Positions 35,792 through 47,678 of a stretch of 64,000 nt of DNA are shown here, piece by piece. The number at the start of each line of letters is the position of its first letter. Position 1 is the stretch's first letter. Under the pieces are notes generated by a model that was given only the letters and a program-made list of their open reading frames with translations, was not told the origin of the DNA and ran no database searches. Position numbers and translations under genes: made by a program. The stretch covers positions 17,086 through 81,085 of the forward strand of contig NZ_JABEQE010000015.1 in NCBI RefSeq assembly GCF_014174375.1. The letters run 5' to 3'. Source of the stretch: Gluconacetobacter asukensis (GTDB lineage Bacteria > Pseudomonadota > Alphaproteobacteria > Acetobacterales > Acetobacteraceae).

Positions 35792-37894
35792 ATGACGATG
35801 CTGGAGAATGGCACGGTGGCCGCGCAGACGATGCGCGATATCGCGGCCGTTGTGCCCATCCTGCCGGAAACGGCCGTCGGCGGCGATGTCCAGCAGCATT
35901 TCGAGAATGACCCCCACCTGCTGTATGTCGTCATCGTCGATCGGGAAGGGCACCCGCTGGGCCTTGTCGACCGCCATACGTTTCATGTGCGCATGGCCGG
36001 CCAGTACGGATATTCGGTCTATCACCGACGCCCTGTCACGCTGCTGATGGACCCGCGCCCGACCATCGTCGAAGCCGCCGTGCTGGTGGCGGACTTCCTG
36101 CCGCAGGCCCTGGGTGCGAACCCGTCGGAATTGCTGCTGGGCTTCATCGTCGTCGAACACGGGATCTGCCTGGGGGTCGGCTCGGCCATCGACCTGGTCC
36201 GTCACGCGCATGCCGCCAAGAAGACGGCGCTGTCGGAGTTGCGCACGGCGACGGAGAGGCTCCATGAGGCGAATGAGAAGATCCTGCGCGATAAGCTGTT
36301 CATCGACCGCATCGTCCAGAATGTGCCGTCGCCGCTGATCGTCCGGTCCGTCGGGGATGGGGAGGTCATTCTGATGAACCGCGCGGCCAGGCGGTTCGGC
36401 GATTCCGCCCTCTCTGAAAGGACGTCTCATATGACGTCCTGCATGACGGATGCGGCGCCGGCGGCTGACGGGCAGGCGAGCATGGAGTTTTCGCTCGAGG
36501 ACCCGGAGGGAAATCGGCGGGACCTGATCCTCAATCGGCTGATGATTGCCGACCAGTCGGGAATGCCGCTGTGGGACCTGTATGTTTTCGATGACGTGAC
36601 GGTCTATCGGGAGAATGAGCGGCAGATCGAGCGGCTGGCCCATTTCGACAAGGTGACCGATCTGGCCAATCGCCGTCTGTTCAGCATGCGGCTGGAGGCC
36701 TTGTGCGGCAGGAACAGGCCGGCTGTGCTGTTCTATATCGACCTTGACTATTTCAAGACGGTGAATGACGTCCATGGTCATCCTGCGGGGGACGCCCTGC
36801 TGCGCCTTGTCGCGGAACGTCTGCGCGAGCACGGGCGGCCTGGCGACCTGATCGCCCGCCTCGGGGGGGATGAATTCGCCATTCTATGGTCCAATACCGC
36901 CTCGCCGTCGGAAATCGAACTGCGGATGACGCCGCTTCTGGCGTCGCTGAGCGCGCCCTATCTGGTGGATGGCAAGCGGATCGTGATCGGGGCCAGTATC
37001 GGGTCCGCCCGTTTCCCCGAAGATGCCGACAGTGCGGAGACCCTGCTGCAGCACGCGGATATGGCGATGTATCGCGCGAAGACCCAGGGGCGGAATCGCT
37101 TCCTGCAGTTCCAGGCCGCGCTGAGCGACGAGGTCAGGAGTGCCGCGATCCTGACCGAGGAACTGCGCGACGCGCTGGCGAGCGAGACCCTGACCCTGCA
37201 TTTCCAGCCGATCTACGAGCGTGAGGGCCAGCAGGTCAGGAGTTGCGAGGCCCTGGTGCGCTGGTGCCATCCGGCGCGCGGCACCGTCCTGCCTGACCAG
37301 TTCATCGGGCTTGCCGAACAGAACGGGCTGATCCACACGCTGGGGCAGTGGGTGATGCATGCCGCGTGCCGCGAAGCGATGTTATGGCCGGACGGTATCA
37401 GGGTGGCGGTGAATGTATCGTCGATCCAGCTGGGCGATGCGGCCTTTCCCGACATGGTAAGGCGAATCCTCCGGCAGACCGGCCTGGCGGCGCACAGGCT
37501 GGAAATCGAGATTACGGAAACATCGTTTCTGAAAAACGAGAAAGCGAACCATGCGGCGCTGCGAAAGCTGGCCGAGATCGGTTGCCGGCTGGTGCTGGAT
37601 GATTTTGGAACCGGATATTCCTCGCTGAAATATCTGTGGTCCTTTCCGTTCAGCAAGATCAAGATCGATTGTGGGTTTGTGCAGGCTATGTCTCAGGAGA
37701 AGGTCGGCAGGATCGCGCGGACCATCCTCAGCCTCGCGCATTCCCTGGATCTGTCTGTTACTGCCGAAGGTGTGGAAACGGACGAACAGCATCGGCTGCT
37801 CGTCAGGATGGGTTGCGACGAGGTCCAGGGCTATCTGTTCGCCCAGCCCCGGCCGGTGGAAGATATTCTGCCGGCTCTGAGGGCATGTGCCTGA
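35792..37894 (+). CDS. GGDEF-EAL protein with N-terminal CBS-like sensor
   Basis: A 700-residue cyclic di-GMP enzyme. Residues about 1-145 look like a degenerate CBS-domain pair (LYVVIVDREGHPLGLVDRHT). A PAS-like segment follows (about 170-275), then a GGDEF domain with GGDEF at 358-362 and an intact RPGD inhibitory site, then an EAL domain with E486 in CEALVRW, NVSSIQL, EITETSF, DDFGTGYSSL, KIKID and AEGVET. All catalytic positions of both domains are present, so synthesis and hydrolysis are both possible. In acetic acid bacteria cyclic di-GMP controls exopolysaccharide. An alternative ATG lies six bases downstream. It appears to be transcribed alone. Confidence 0.93.
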   Translation: MTMLENGTVAAQTMRDIAAVVPILPETAVGGDVQQHFENDPHLLYVVIVDREGHPLGLVDRHTFHVRMAGQYGYSVYHRRPVTLLMDPRPTIVEAAVLVADFLPQALGANPSELLLGFIVVEHGICLGVGSAIDLVRHAHAAKKTALSELRTATERLHEANEKILRDKLFIDRIVQNVPSPLIVRSVGDGEVILMNRAARRFGDSALSERTSHMTSCMTDAAPAADGQASMEFSLEDPEGNRRDLILNRLMIADQSGMPLWDLYVFDDVTVYRENERQIERLAHFDKVTDLANRRLFSMRLEALCGRNRPAVLFYIDLDYFKTVNDVHGHPAGDALLRLVAERLREHGRPGDLIARLGGDEFAILWSNTASPSEIELRMTPLLASLSAPYLVDGKRIVIGASIGSARFPEDADSAETLLQHADMAMYRAKTQGRNRFLQFQAALSDEVRSAAILTEELRDALASETLTLHFQPIYEREGQQVRSCEALVRWCHPARGTVLPDQFIGLAEQNGLIHTLGQWVMHAACREAMLWPDGIRVAVNVSSIQLGDAAFPDMVRRILRQTGLAAHRLEIEITETSFLKNEKANHAALRKLAEIGCRLVLDDFGTGYSSLKYLWSFPFSKIKIDCGFVQAMSQEKVGRIARTILSLAHSLDLSVTAEGVETDEQHRLLVRMGCDEVQGYLFAQPRPVEDILPALRACA

Positions 37895-38102
37895 TCAGCG
37901 GGACGGGCAGAAAGGGGCGGCCCGGTGCGCCGTCTTCATGGTCAAAATGAAATTTTCTTTTATGATTTGATCGCGTTGTCGTGCGATTTTGCAACACATT
38001 CCTATGATGCTATGGCGTGTGCCTCTACACGCTCGCGATGCGCGGGGCTGCAACTGTGCGGTGGGGAAGGCGTTCCCATGCCGTTATGGCCGACCGGATG
38101 TT

Positions 38103-39227
38103 ATGCATAAGACAATCAAGAATACTCTGACCTATCCTGTCTGGGCACTCCAGCTTTTCACCGGGGTGAAATCCTTTCGCGACAATCCGCTGATCGGCAG
38201 CCGTCGGCTGAATGAGACGGGGCTGCATGTTCTGCGCCAGAGCCTGGCCCATCGGGCCTCATCATGGCGCCGGCGGCGGCTGAAACGTGCGATTCCGCCG
38301 CATCTCGTGACCGAGTTCGACTGTGACGGGTTCGTCGTCATCCGCGACTTTCTGCCGGCCGCGACGTTCAGCCGGCTTCTCGATGATGTCCGGCAATATC
38401 GGGGAGAGGCGCGCGAGACCATTCAGGGCGATACGGTGACCCGCCGCATCGCTCTGGAGCCCCGGGTTCTGGCCCGCATGCCCGGTGTCCGGCAGTTGCT
38501 CGACGTGCCTCTGCTGGGCCGGCTGATCCGGCTGGCCGGCAGCCGCGACTGTGAACCGCTTTATTATATCCAGACGATCCTGCCGCACGCCGTTACCGGT
38601 GTTCCCGATCCGCAGCTTCAGCTTCATGCCGATACGTTTCATCCCACCGTCAAGGCCTGGTTCACGCTGACCGAGACGGCGGAGAATAGCGGCCCGTTCG
38701 TGTACGTTCCCGGTTCGCACAGGCTGAATCCGGCACGGCAGGCGTGGGAAAAGCGGATGAGCCTGGAGGCGGCCGGTTCCGCCGATCGTCTGAGCGGACG
38801 TGGGTCCTTCCGTGTCGACGAGGAGGCGCTTGCCGCCATGGGCTATCCGGCGCCACGCGCCGTTGCCGTGCCCGCCAATACGCTGATCGTCGCCGATACC
38901 GGCGGCTTTCATGCGCGCGGGGCCAGCGAGCAGCCCGGTATCCGGGTGGAAATCTGGGCGTACGAACGGGGCAATCCGTTCTTTGCGCCCCTGGTGGATC
39001 TGTGGCGCATTCATGCGGTCGGACGGCGTCGCGCGCCCGCCTTATGGGCATTCCATGACTGGCTGGAGGAAGGTGGGGTGGGTGTCCATGTCTGGCGGAA
39101 GCGCGGACATGTCGGCGCCTTCGACCAGGATGTCGGTGGACATGCCAGCGTGCATGTTCCCCCCGGTGTGTCCGGTCGGTTCGGGCAGGTGACCTCTCGC
39201 ATGCTTCGTCGGTTCCTGCGTCGGTAG
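38103..39227 (+). CDS. Phytanoyl-CoA dioxygenase (PhyH) family protein
   Basis: A 374-residue non-heme iron, 2-oxoglutarate-dependent dioxygenase. The iron ligands are H175 and D177 in QLHADTFHP and H270 in GGFHARGA; the arginine in IRVEIW, 13 residues on, would bind 2-oxoglutarate. VYVPGSHRLNP is a family signature. The ATG at 38103 is preferred to 37989 because the upstream 38 residues have no conserved features. The start of the protein (TLTYPVWALQLFTGVKSF) resembles PhyH proteins linked to cell-envelope or lipid modification in alphaproteobacteria. The substrate is unknown. The ribosome site is weak. Confidence 0.87.
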   Translation: MHKTIKNTLTYPVWALQLFTGVKSFRDNPLIGSRRLNETGLHVLRQSLAHRASSWRRRRLKRAIPPHLVTEFDCDGFVVIRDFLPAATFSRLLDDVRQYRGEARETIQGDTVTRRIALEPRVLARMPGVRQLLDVPLLGRLIRLAGSRDCEPLYYIQTILPHAVTGVPDPQLQLHADTFHPTVKAWFTLTETAENSGPFVYVPGSHRLNPARQAWEKRMSLEAAGSADRLSGRGSFRVDEEALAAMGYPAPRAVAVPANTLIVADTGGFHARGASEQPGIRVEIWAYERGNPFFAPLVDLWRIHAVGRRRAPALWAFHDWLEEGGVGVHVWRKRGHVGAFDQDVGGHASVHVPPGVSGRFGQVTSRMLRRFLRR

Positions 39228-39232
39228 GCTGG

Positions 39233-40357
39233 TCACCCCGGCAGGCTCTTCCAGGTCGGGCCGCCCATGCCTGGGGGGAGGGTTGCCTCATAGACGCCGC
39301 GCGCCACGGCGCGGGCCAGCACGTCGGCCGCCAATGCGCCCAGCCGTGCGACATGGAGCGGGCGCGGGCCGGCGGGCAGGGGGCGGCGGCCCGTGGACAG
39401 GGCGAAAATGACGTCTCCGTCGAAGGGCGAGTGAACCGGGCGAATGGCGCGGGCAAGCCCGTCCTGCGCCATCATGGCCACGCGCTTGAGGTCATCGGCA
39501 TCGATATCGGCATCGGTGGCGATGCAGGCGATGGTGGTGTTGGCGCGGGCCGCCGGGTTGAATTTCGCCCGGCCCCAATCCTCGGGTTCGACATGGGCGG
39601 CGCTGGCGCCCAGCCCGCCGAATTCGCGGCCCATTTCGAAGGCGCCGGCCCAGAAATGACGCGTGCCCGGCACGACCACCGAGCCGAGGCTGTTGACCGC
39701 CACCAGCGCGCCGACGGTCAGCCCGTCGGCGGTGACGAAGGAGGCCGAGCCGAGCCCGCCCTTGAGCGCGCCGGCCTGGGCCCCGTAGCCCGCGCCCGCC
39801 GTGCCGAGATCGACAGTGCGGGCGGGGTGGTCCATGGCCCGCAATGCCAGGTCGCGATAGGGCGGGTTGAGGCCCCAGCTCTTGTCGCCGCCATTGGCCA
39901 GGTCGAACAGGATCGCGGTGGGCACGATGGGCGAGGGCGGGACGCCGGGTTGTTTCGTCATGGAAAAGCCGCGCCCGTGCGCGCCCAGCCACGCAGCGAC
40001 GCCGTCGGCCGAGCCCAGCCCGTACACCGAGCCGCCGGACAGCACGATGGCGTCGACACTGCGTACGAGATTGCCGGCGGTGAGGGCATCGGTCTCGCGC
40101 GTGCCGGGGCCGCCGCCGCGCACATCGACCGCGCAGGCCACCCGCTGGTCGGGCAGGATGACCGTGACCCCGGTGCGGGCCTTCGCGTCATGCGCCTCGC
40201 CGATGGTGAGGCCCGCGACATCGGTGATGAGGTTGGTGGGGCCTACATGGCCGGGGCCGGGATGCAGCGGGTCGCCCGCTGCCGCGCGGGCCTGCGTCGC
40301 GCGGGCCGCCAGCATCGGCAGGGCGGCCGTGAGGCCGAGAAGCATGCGTCTTTTCAT
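39233..40357 (-). CDS. P1-family (DmpA/NylC-type) N-terminal nucleophile peptidase
   Basis: A 374-residue exported hydrolase. A signal peptide (residues 1-26) precedes NLITDVAGLTIGEAHDAKAR, ALTAGNLVRSVDAIVLSGGS and ANTTIACIATDADI. The autoprocessing site is between N273 and T274, as in nylon-oligomer hydrolase NylC, and T274 becomes the catalytic N-terminal threonine. Family members hydrolyse N-terminal amino acids, beta-peptides or amide oligomers. It is the last gene of the minus-strand set TonB receptor, amidase, peptidase; the gap to the amidase is 40 bases. Its presence with an amidase suggests stepwise hydrolysis of an imported or periplasmic amide. Confidence 0.9.
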   Translation of the reverse strand: MKRRMLLGLTAALPMLAARATQARAAAGDPLHPGPGHVGPTNLITDVAGLTIGEAHDAKARTGVTVILPDQRVACAVDVRGGGPGTRETDALTAGNLVRSVDAIVLSGGSVYGLGSADGVAAWLGAHGRGFSMTKQPGVPPSPIVPTAILFDLANGGDKSWGLNPPYRDLALRAMDHPARTVDLGTAGAGYGAQAGALKGGLGSASFVTADGLTVGALVAVNSLGSVVVPGTRHFWAGAFEMGREFGGLGASAAHVEPEDWGRAKFNPAARANTTIACIATDADIDADDLKRVAMMAQDGLARAIRPVHSPFDGDVIFALSTGRRPLPAGPRPLHVARLGALAADVLARAVARGVYEATLPPGMGGPTWKSLPG

Positions 40358-40397
40358 CGGGTAGCGGACCTTGTGCGACGGGGCGTTCAGGGGACGT

Positions 40398-41810
40398 TCA
40401 GGCGAGGGGCGGGGGCTGGGGGGATTCGCCGGGCCAGTGGGGCACGCGTCCATATTCCTGTTCGAACCACCGGCCCAGGCGGATGGCCTGCAGGTCGGCG
40501 AAGCGCCTTGTGACGATCTGCAGCCCGATGGGCGTGCCGGCGCGCGAGAAGCCGCAATTGAGGGTGAGGGCCGGCTGTTCGGACATGTTCCACGGCAGGG
40601 TGAAGGCGCAATGTTCGAACGGGAGGGATGGATCGTTGGTGGGCGAGGCCCAGTCGGCCGGGAAGGAGAGGTTGGGCGTGGTGGGGGACAGGACCACATC
40701 CACCGTGTCGAACAGGGCGGCGCAGGCCTGGCGCAGGGTGAAGGTGCCGCCGAAGCCGCGTGCGGCCTCCACGCCCGTGACATGGGCGCCCGCGCTGACC
40801 CATTCTAGGATATAGGGCAGGATGCGTGCGCGCCGTTTTTCGGGCAGCCGACTGACCTCGTCCCAGAATTTGGCGCGCCAGAACAGGTCGATGCCGTCGA
40901 GGATGTCCCGCGTGAGGACGGGTGGCGCTGCGACTATGGTGGCGCCCGCGCGGGCGAACAGGGTGGCGGCGTTTTCGATGGCGGCGGCGATTTCCGCATC
41001 GGCCCCGAGGCCGCAGCCGGCATCCAGCATCACGCCCACGCGCAGCCCGGCCGGCGAAAGGGGGGCGGCCGACCAGGCGATGGCCTCGTAGGGCAGGGCG
41101 GTGGCATCGCGCGAGTCGGGCAGGGTGAGCGGCCCCATGGCCAGGGCGGCATCCGCCATGCCGCGCGTCATGGGGCCGGCGCAGCGGCCGGTATAGTAAG
41201 GATCGATGGGGATGCGGCCCAGCGTGGGCTTGAAGCCCACCGTGCCGCACCATGCGGCGGGCAGGCGTACCGAGCCGCCGATATCGGTGCCGACATGGAT
41301 GGGCCCGTAGCAGGCCGCCGCCGCCGCCGAGGCGCCGGCGGAAGAGCCGCCCGGATTGGTGGCGAGGTTCCACGGGTTGCGCGCCAGCGTATGGAAGCTG
41401 GAGAGGCCGGAGGAGAGCATGCCGTAATCGGGGATGGTCGTCTTGGCGAAGATGATGGCGCCGGCCTCGCGCAGGCGGGCGGCGCAGGGGGCGTCGGCCG
41501 GGGCGGGGGAGAGTTCCACCGCCGCCGTGCCCAGGGGTACGGGGTCGTTGGCCGTGGCGATCAGTTCCTTGACCGTGACGGGCACGCCGTCCAGCACGCC
41601 CATGGGCTGGCCCTGCTGCCAGCGCGCGGTGGAGGCGGCGGCCTGGGCTTCGGCCTGTTCGGGCCGCCAGAGATAGAGCGCGCCGAGCGTTGGTTCCCAG
41701 CGGGCGATATGGGCGTTGAGCGCGCGCATCACCTCGGTGGGCGTGAACATGCCCGTGGCGTAACCGGTGAGCATTTCCGTCGCGTCGAGGGCAAAGAGGG
41801 GTTTCGTCAT
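40398..41810 (-). CDS. Amidase signature-family hydrolase
   Basis: A 470-residue amidase. The Ser-cisSer-Lys triad is visible as K81 (VTVKELIA), S156/S157 (NPGGSSAGAS) and S179 (DIGGSVRLP). The protein has no signal peptide and should be cytoplasmic. Members hydrolyse aliphatic or aryl amides, carbamates or related compounds, and the substrate cannot be read from sequence. It starts 18 bases after the TonB receptor stop, so the receptor, this amidase and the P1 peptidase form one operon, divergent from a LysR regulator and the symporter-cyanase genes. Confidence 0.92.
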   Translation of the reverse strand: MTKPLFALDATEMLTGYATGMFTPTEVMRALNAHIARWEPTLGALYLWRPEQAEAQAAASTARWQQGQPMGVLDGVPVTVKELIATANDPVPLGTAAVELSPAPADAPCAARLREAGAIIFAKTTIPDYGMLSSGLSSFHTLARNPWNLATNPGGSSAGASAAAAACYGPIHVGTDIGGSVRLPAAWCGTVGFKPTLGRIPIDPYYTGRCAGPMTRGMADAALAMGPLTLPDSRDATALPYEAIAWSAAPLSPAGLRVGVMLDAGCGLGADAEIAAAIENAATLFARAGATIVAAPPVLTRDILDGIDLFWRAKFWDEVSRLPEKRRARILPYILEWVSAGAHVTGVEAARGFGGTFTLRQACAALFDTVDVVLSPTTPNLSFPADWASPTNDPSLPFEHCAFTLPWNMSEQPALTLNCGFSRAGTPIGLQIVTRRFADLQAIRLGRWFEQEYGRVPHWPGESPQPPPLA

Positions 41811-41828
41811 GACTGGCGCCCTGCCTGT

Positions 41829-44213
<2,385 letters not shown>

Positions 44214-44453
44214 GCGCGGTGTCTCCGGGCTGACCCATGTCAGCATAGGGGTGATGCGATGGGGCATGGTTGCATGGTCGAAATAAAATGCGTGAGTTCG
44301 AAAAGCGGAGCAGAGTAGAACGGTTTCCGTAACACCCCGGCGACGTGCGGTGGTGTATGATCTGGCGTGCCGGCGGTGGCGTATATGACGGGATGCGGGG
44401 CGGGGTGCAATAACGGTTGCCTCGGCGGGTGGTCTGCTTCACATTGTTGTTGA

Positions 44454-44464
44454 ATCATAATGAT
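44454..44464. promoter_or_regulatory. Candidate LysR operator
   Basis: ATCAT-A-ATGAT is a perfect palindrome in the gap between the divergent TonB receptor gene and the LysR gene, 42 bases before the regulator start. LysR proteins commonly bind such short interrupted palindromes next to their own gene and control both directions. Confidence 0.45.
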
Positions 44465-44505
44465 ATGTGGCGCGCCACGCGTCAGACTGTTTCCGGGTGG
44501 CTGCC

Positions 44506-45501
44506 ATGGATCTGAAAGCCCTGCGTGTTTTCATCGAGGTTTCGCGGACAGGCTCGTTGCGGCAGGCAGCACAGCTTCTGGGCATGTCGCCGGCTGCCGT
44601 GGCGCGCAAGCTGGATCATCTGGAATATTATTTTCGGACCCCGTTGCTCGACCGCTCGCCCAGCGGCATGGCCCTGACCGAAGCGGGCGAATTGCTGGCC
44701 GAGCGCGCGCGCCTGACCCTGGGCGACATGGATACCACGCGCCAGCTGATCGACGACCTGCGCGGCCTGCGGCGCGGCAGCGTGTGCATCTACGCGGGCG
44801 GTGCGCTGGTTTCCGAACTTCTGGTGCCGATCCTGACCGAGATCCATGACCGCTATCCCGGCCTGCGTTTCCGGGTGAGCGAAGGGCGCACCAAGGAGCT
44901 GTTCGAGGCCCTGCGCCATGGCGAGGCCGATCTGGGCGTGGCCATTTTCTCGCCCGAGAGCGCCAGGCCCTATGTACAGGCGAGTACGCCGCTGGAGCAT
45001 GCCGCGATCGTGGGGGCGGACCATCCGCTGGCGACGATGCGGGGTGTTACCCTGCGCGATGTCGTGCGCCATCCGCTGGCGGTGCCCGATGCATCCTATT
45101 CGGTGCGGCAGGAGATGGAGCGTGTGGCCCGGAGCAACGGCCTGAGCATCGACCCCGTTTTCGTCACCGGATCGTTGATCGTGCAGAAGGAACTTGCCCT
45201 GCAGGGGCGGGCGGTGCTGATCCTGCCGCCGGAATGTTTTCGCCGCGAGATCGAAGCCGGGTCGCTCAGGAGCGTGCCCCTGCTGGGCGAGGACCGCATC
45301 GGCACCAGCCTGGATGTGTGCCGCCATCCCGACCGCGCCCTGACCTATGCCGCGCGTGCCCTCAACACGGCCCTGCTGGAGCATATGCGCCGGCGTGAGA
45401 AGGGGGTGGGCGGCCCGGACGCATGCTGGCAGACTATGGGCGTCTCCGACCCGATCGGTGGGGGCGGGCCCGATATGGCCGGGCTGCGGTATCGGGCATG
45501 A
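44506..45501 (+). CDS. LysR-family transcriptional regulator
   Basis: A 331-residue LysR regulator. The helix-turn-helix runs LRVFIEVSRTGSLRQAAQLL with AAVARKLDHLE; the effector domain begins near residue 90 (RGSVCIYAGGALVSELLVP). The ATG at 44506 starts the canonical MDLKALRVF. It is divergent from the TonB receptor operon and precedes the DUF3311, symporter and cyanase genes in its own direction, so it probably controls both arms. LysR regulators named CynR control cyanase in enteric bacteria, but this protein cannot be equated with CynR from sequence alone. The last 40 residues are Gly-rich. Confidence 0.9.
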   Translation: MDLKALRVFIEVSRTGSLRQAAQLLGMSPAAVARKLDHLEYYFRTPLLDRSPSGMALTEAGELLAERARLTLGDMDTTRQLIDDLRGLRRGSVCIYAGGALVSELLVPILTEIHDRYPGLRFRVSEGRTKELFEALRHGEADLGVAIFSPESARPYVQASTPLEHAAIVGADHPLATMRGVTLRDVVRHPLAVPDASYSVRQEMERVARSNGLSIDPVFVTGSLIVQKELALQGRAVLILPPECFRREIEAGSLRSVPLLGEDRIGTSLDVCRHPDRALTYAARALNTALLEHMRRREKGVGGPDACWQTMGVSDPIGGGGPDMAGLRYRA

Positions 45502-45625
45502 ACCCGCATGACACGGCCGGAATCCGCATGGGAGCGGCACGGACCGGCATGTTGGCCGGATCTTCGTCCGGCACAATTCCGCATGGGAGGGCAGCGCACT
45601 GAAGCCGCGATTGACAGAGGGACGC

Positions 45626-45829
45626 ATGAGAGATGTGTGGCGTGTCGGCCTGGGGGTTGGCGTGCCGTTCGGCGCGATCGTGCTGTTGCTGCCCATCCTG
45701 AGTTCCAGCCGCCTGCTGATCTTCGGGGTGCCGCTGGTGGTGTGCTGGCTGTTCGGCTGGTTCTTCCTGACGTCGCTGTGCATGGTCGTCGTCTGGCTGG
45801 CGTTCGATCGCGGAGGGGATGATGGCTAG
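45626..45829 (+). CDS. DUF3311 small membrane protein
   Basis: A 67-residue protein with two membrane helices (VGVPFGAIVLLLPIL and VVCWLFGWFFLTSLCMVVVW). It matches the DUF3311 family, whose genes very often precede a sodium:solute symporter gene and encode a small partner subunit. Its end overlaps the symporter start by 8-11 bases. A TTG at 45611 would add five residues; the ATG at 45626 follows AGAGGG. Confidence 0.85.
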   Translation: MRDVWRVGLGVGVPFGAIVLLLPILSSSRLLIFGVPLVVCWLFGWFFLTSLCMVVVWLAFDRGGDDG

Positions 45830-47213
45830 TATCGTCTTCTTCCTGGTCATTCTGCTGTCGATCCTGGTGGCGCTGTTCTCGCGGCGTGGCCATGGGCACC
45901 AGGACAGCCGCGATTTCTTCGTGGCGTCGGGGCAGTTCGGCGGCATCCTGGTCTTCATGCTGGCGGTGGGGGAAACCTACAGTATCGGCAGCATCATGGG
46001 GTTTCCGTCGGCGGCCTACAGCACCGGCACGTCCTTCATCATCTGGTTCCTCAGCTATATCGTGCTGGCCTATCCGGTCGGTTATTTCATCAATCCGCTG
46101 ATCTGGCGGGTGGGGCGGCATTACCAGGCCCTGACCATGGCCGATCTGTTCCGTGCCCGTTTCGGCAGCGTCGGGCTGGAACGGCTGGTGGTGCTGACGG
46201 CGATCCTGTGCCTGCTGCCGTTCGGCGAATTGCAGATCGTCGGCCTGCTGCGCGTCATCGACCAGTTCCACTGGGCGTTGCCCGAGCAATGGACGACCAC
46301 CGCCGCCGCCGGGCTGACCTTCGCCTGGATCATGCTCTCGGGCATCCGCGCGCCGGCCTATGTCTCGGTGATCAAGGACAGTCTGGTGCTGATCGCGGTG
46401 ACGGTGGTGGGGCTGGCCGCGTTGCGGGCGGGGGGCATGGCGCATCTGCCGCCCGTGGACTGGAGCGGCCATCCGGTCGCGCTGCGGGACCAGATCTATG
46501 CGCTTTCCACCATTCCGCTCCAGGCCGTGGCGTTCTGTGTGGCGCCGCAGACGGTTGCCTTCGTGTTCACCGCGCGCTCGGCGCGGACGGTGCGCCGCAA
46601 CCAGATCGTCATGCCGCTGTATATGGTGATGTTTCCGTTTCTCTATCTGGTGGCGCTGTATGCGCGCTCGGCGGCGCTGCCGGTGCCGTCGCCCAATGCG
46701 GTGTTCATGGTGGCGGCCGGGGCGCTGCTGCCTGATTGGATGGTGGGGCTGGCCGCCGGTGCTTGCGCATTGTCGGGACTGGTGATCCTGGCCGGTACCT
46801 GCCTGGCCATCGGCCCGCTGGTGTCGCGCAACCTGCTGCATGGGCTTTCCGATGCCGGGCAGCGGCGGGGGGCGCAGGCGGTGATCGCGTTCTATCTGCT
46901 GTTCTCGATCCTGGCGGCGGAGCATCTGTCCGGCCTGATGGTGACGCTGACCAGCTTCTATTATCTGGGGGTGTCGCAATTCATCCCCGGCATTGCCGCG
47001 ATCATCTGGCGCTGGCCGCTCTCGGCCCGGGCGCTGGGCGCCGGGCTGGTTGTCGGCGATGTCGTGGCCATGGGTGGTGCGCTTGCGGGTTTGCAGCCGG
47101 CCGGGCTCAATACCGGAATGGTCGGGCTGGTGGCCAATCTGCTGGTCGCAGGCGCGATCTGGTGGATGGAACGCCGGAAGCGTGTCGCGGGGCCGGTTTC
47201 CGAGACCGTCTGA
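45822..47213 (+). CDS. Sodium:solute symporter (SSS family)
   Basis: A 463-residue transporter with about 13 membrane helices. It has SRDFFVASGQFGGILVFMLA and VGETYSIGSIMGFPSAAYST near the N-terminus and VISVIK-type segment AYVSVIKDSLVLIAVTVVG in the middle, typical of the SSS family. It takes up a small organic or anionic solute with sodium. GGAGG lies five bases before the second of two adjacent ATGs (45819 and 45822). With DUF3311 upstream and cyanase 15 bases downstream, it may bring in cyanate or a precursor of it; that is inference. Confidence 0.9.
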   Translation: MASIVFFLVILLSILVALFSRRGHGHQDSRDFFVASGQFGGILVFMLAVGETYSIGSIMGFPSAAYSTGTSFIIWFLSYIVLAYPVGYFINPLIWRVGRHYQALTMADLFRARFGSVGLERLVVLTAILCLLPFGELQIVGLLRVIDQFHWALPEQWTTTAAAGLTFAWIMLSGIRAPAYVSVIKDSLVLIAVTVVGLAALRAGGMAHLPPVDWSGHPVALRDQIYALSTIPLQAVAFCVAPQTVAFVFTARSARTVRRNQIVMPLYMVMFPFLYLVALYARSAALPVPSPNAVFMVAAGALLPDWMVGLAAGACALSGLVILAGTCLAIGPLVSRNLLHGLSDAGQRRGAQAVIAFYLLFSILAAEHLSGLMVTLTSFYYLGVSQFIPGIAAIIWRWPLSARALGAGLVVGDVVAMGGALAGLQPAGLNTGMVGLVANLLVAGAIWWMERRKRVAGPVSETV

Positions 47214-47228
47214 CGAAGGGAGACGCGC

Positions 47229-47678
47229 ATGTATACCAGCCGGGAAGACGTCACCGAGGCGATCGTGATCGCCCGGGTTCGCAAGGGCCTGAACTGGGCC
47301 GATATCGCCCGGCAGGTGGGGCGCAGCAAGGAATGGACGACCTGCGCCTGTCTGGGGCAGATGGTGTTTTCGGAGGATGAGGCGCGGACGGTCATCGGCC
47401 TGTTCGACCTGGACCAGGCGGCGCTGCCCTGGCTGTGCGCGGTGCCGTACAAGGGCAGTTTCGACGGCGGGGCGCCCGGCGATCCTCTCTTGTATCGCTG
47501 GTATGAGATGCTCAGCGTCTACGGGCCGGCGCTGAAGGAACTGATCCATGAGGAATTCGGCGACGGAATCATGAGTGCGATCGATTTTCGCATGCAGGTC
47601 GGGCGCGAGGCCGATCCGGCGGGCGATCGGGTTCAGGTCACGATTTCCGGCAAGTTCCTGCCCTACAAGCCATACTGA
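47229..47678 (+). CDS. cynS: Cyanate hydratase (cyanase)
   Basis: A 149-residue cyanase that converts cyanate and bicarbonate to ammonia and carbon dioxide. The catalytic residues R90, E93 and S116 keep exactly the spacing of R96, E99 and S122 in the E. coli enzyme, in LLYRWYEMLSVYG and FGDGIMSAIDF. The N-terminal helical domain (GLNWADIARQVGRSKEW) is the POU-like region of the decamer. The length is close to the usual 156. It is the last gene of a LysR, DUF3311, symporter, cyanase set, so cyanate handling is likely a purpose of the divergent amide-hydrolysis cluster. Confidence 0.97.
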   Translation: MYTSREDVTEAIVIARVRKGLNWADIARQVGRSKEWTTCACLGQMVFSEDEARTVIGLFDLDQAALPWLCAVPYKGSFDGGAPGDPLLYRWYEMLSVYGPALKELIHEEFGDGIMSAIDFRMQVGREADPAGDRVQVTISGKFLPYKPY

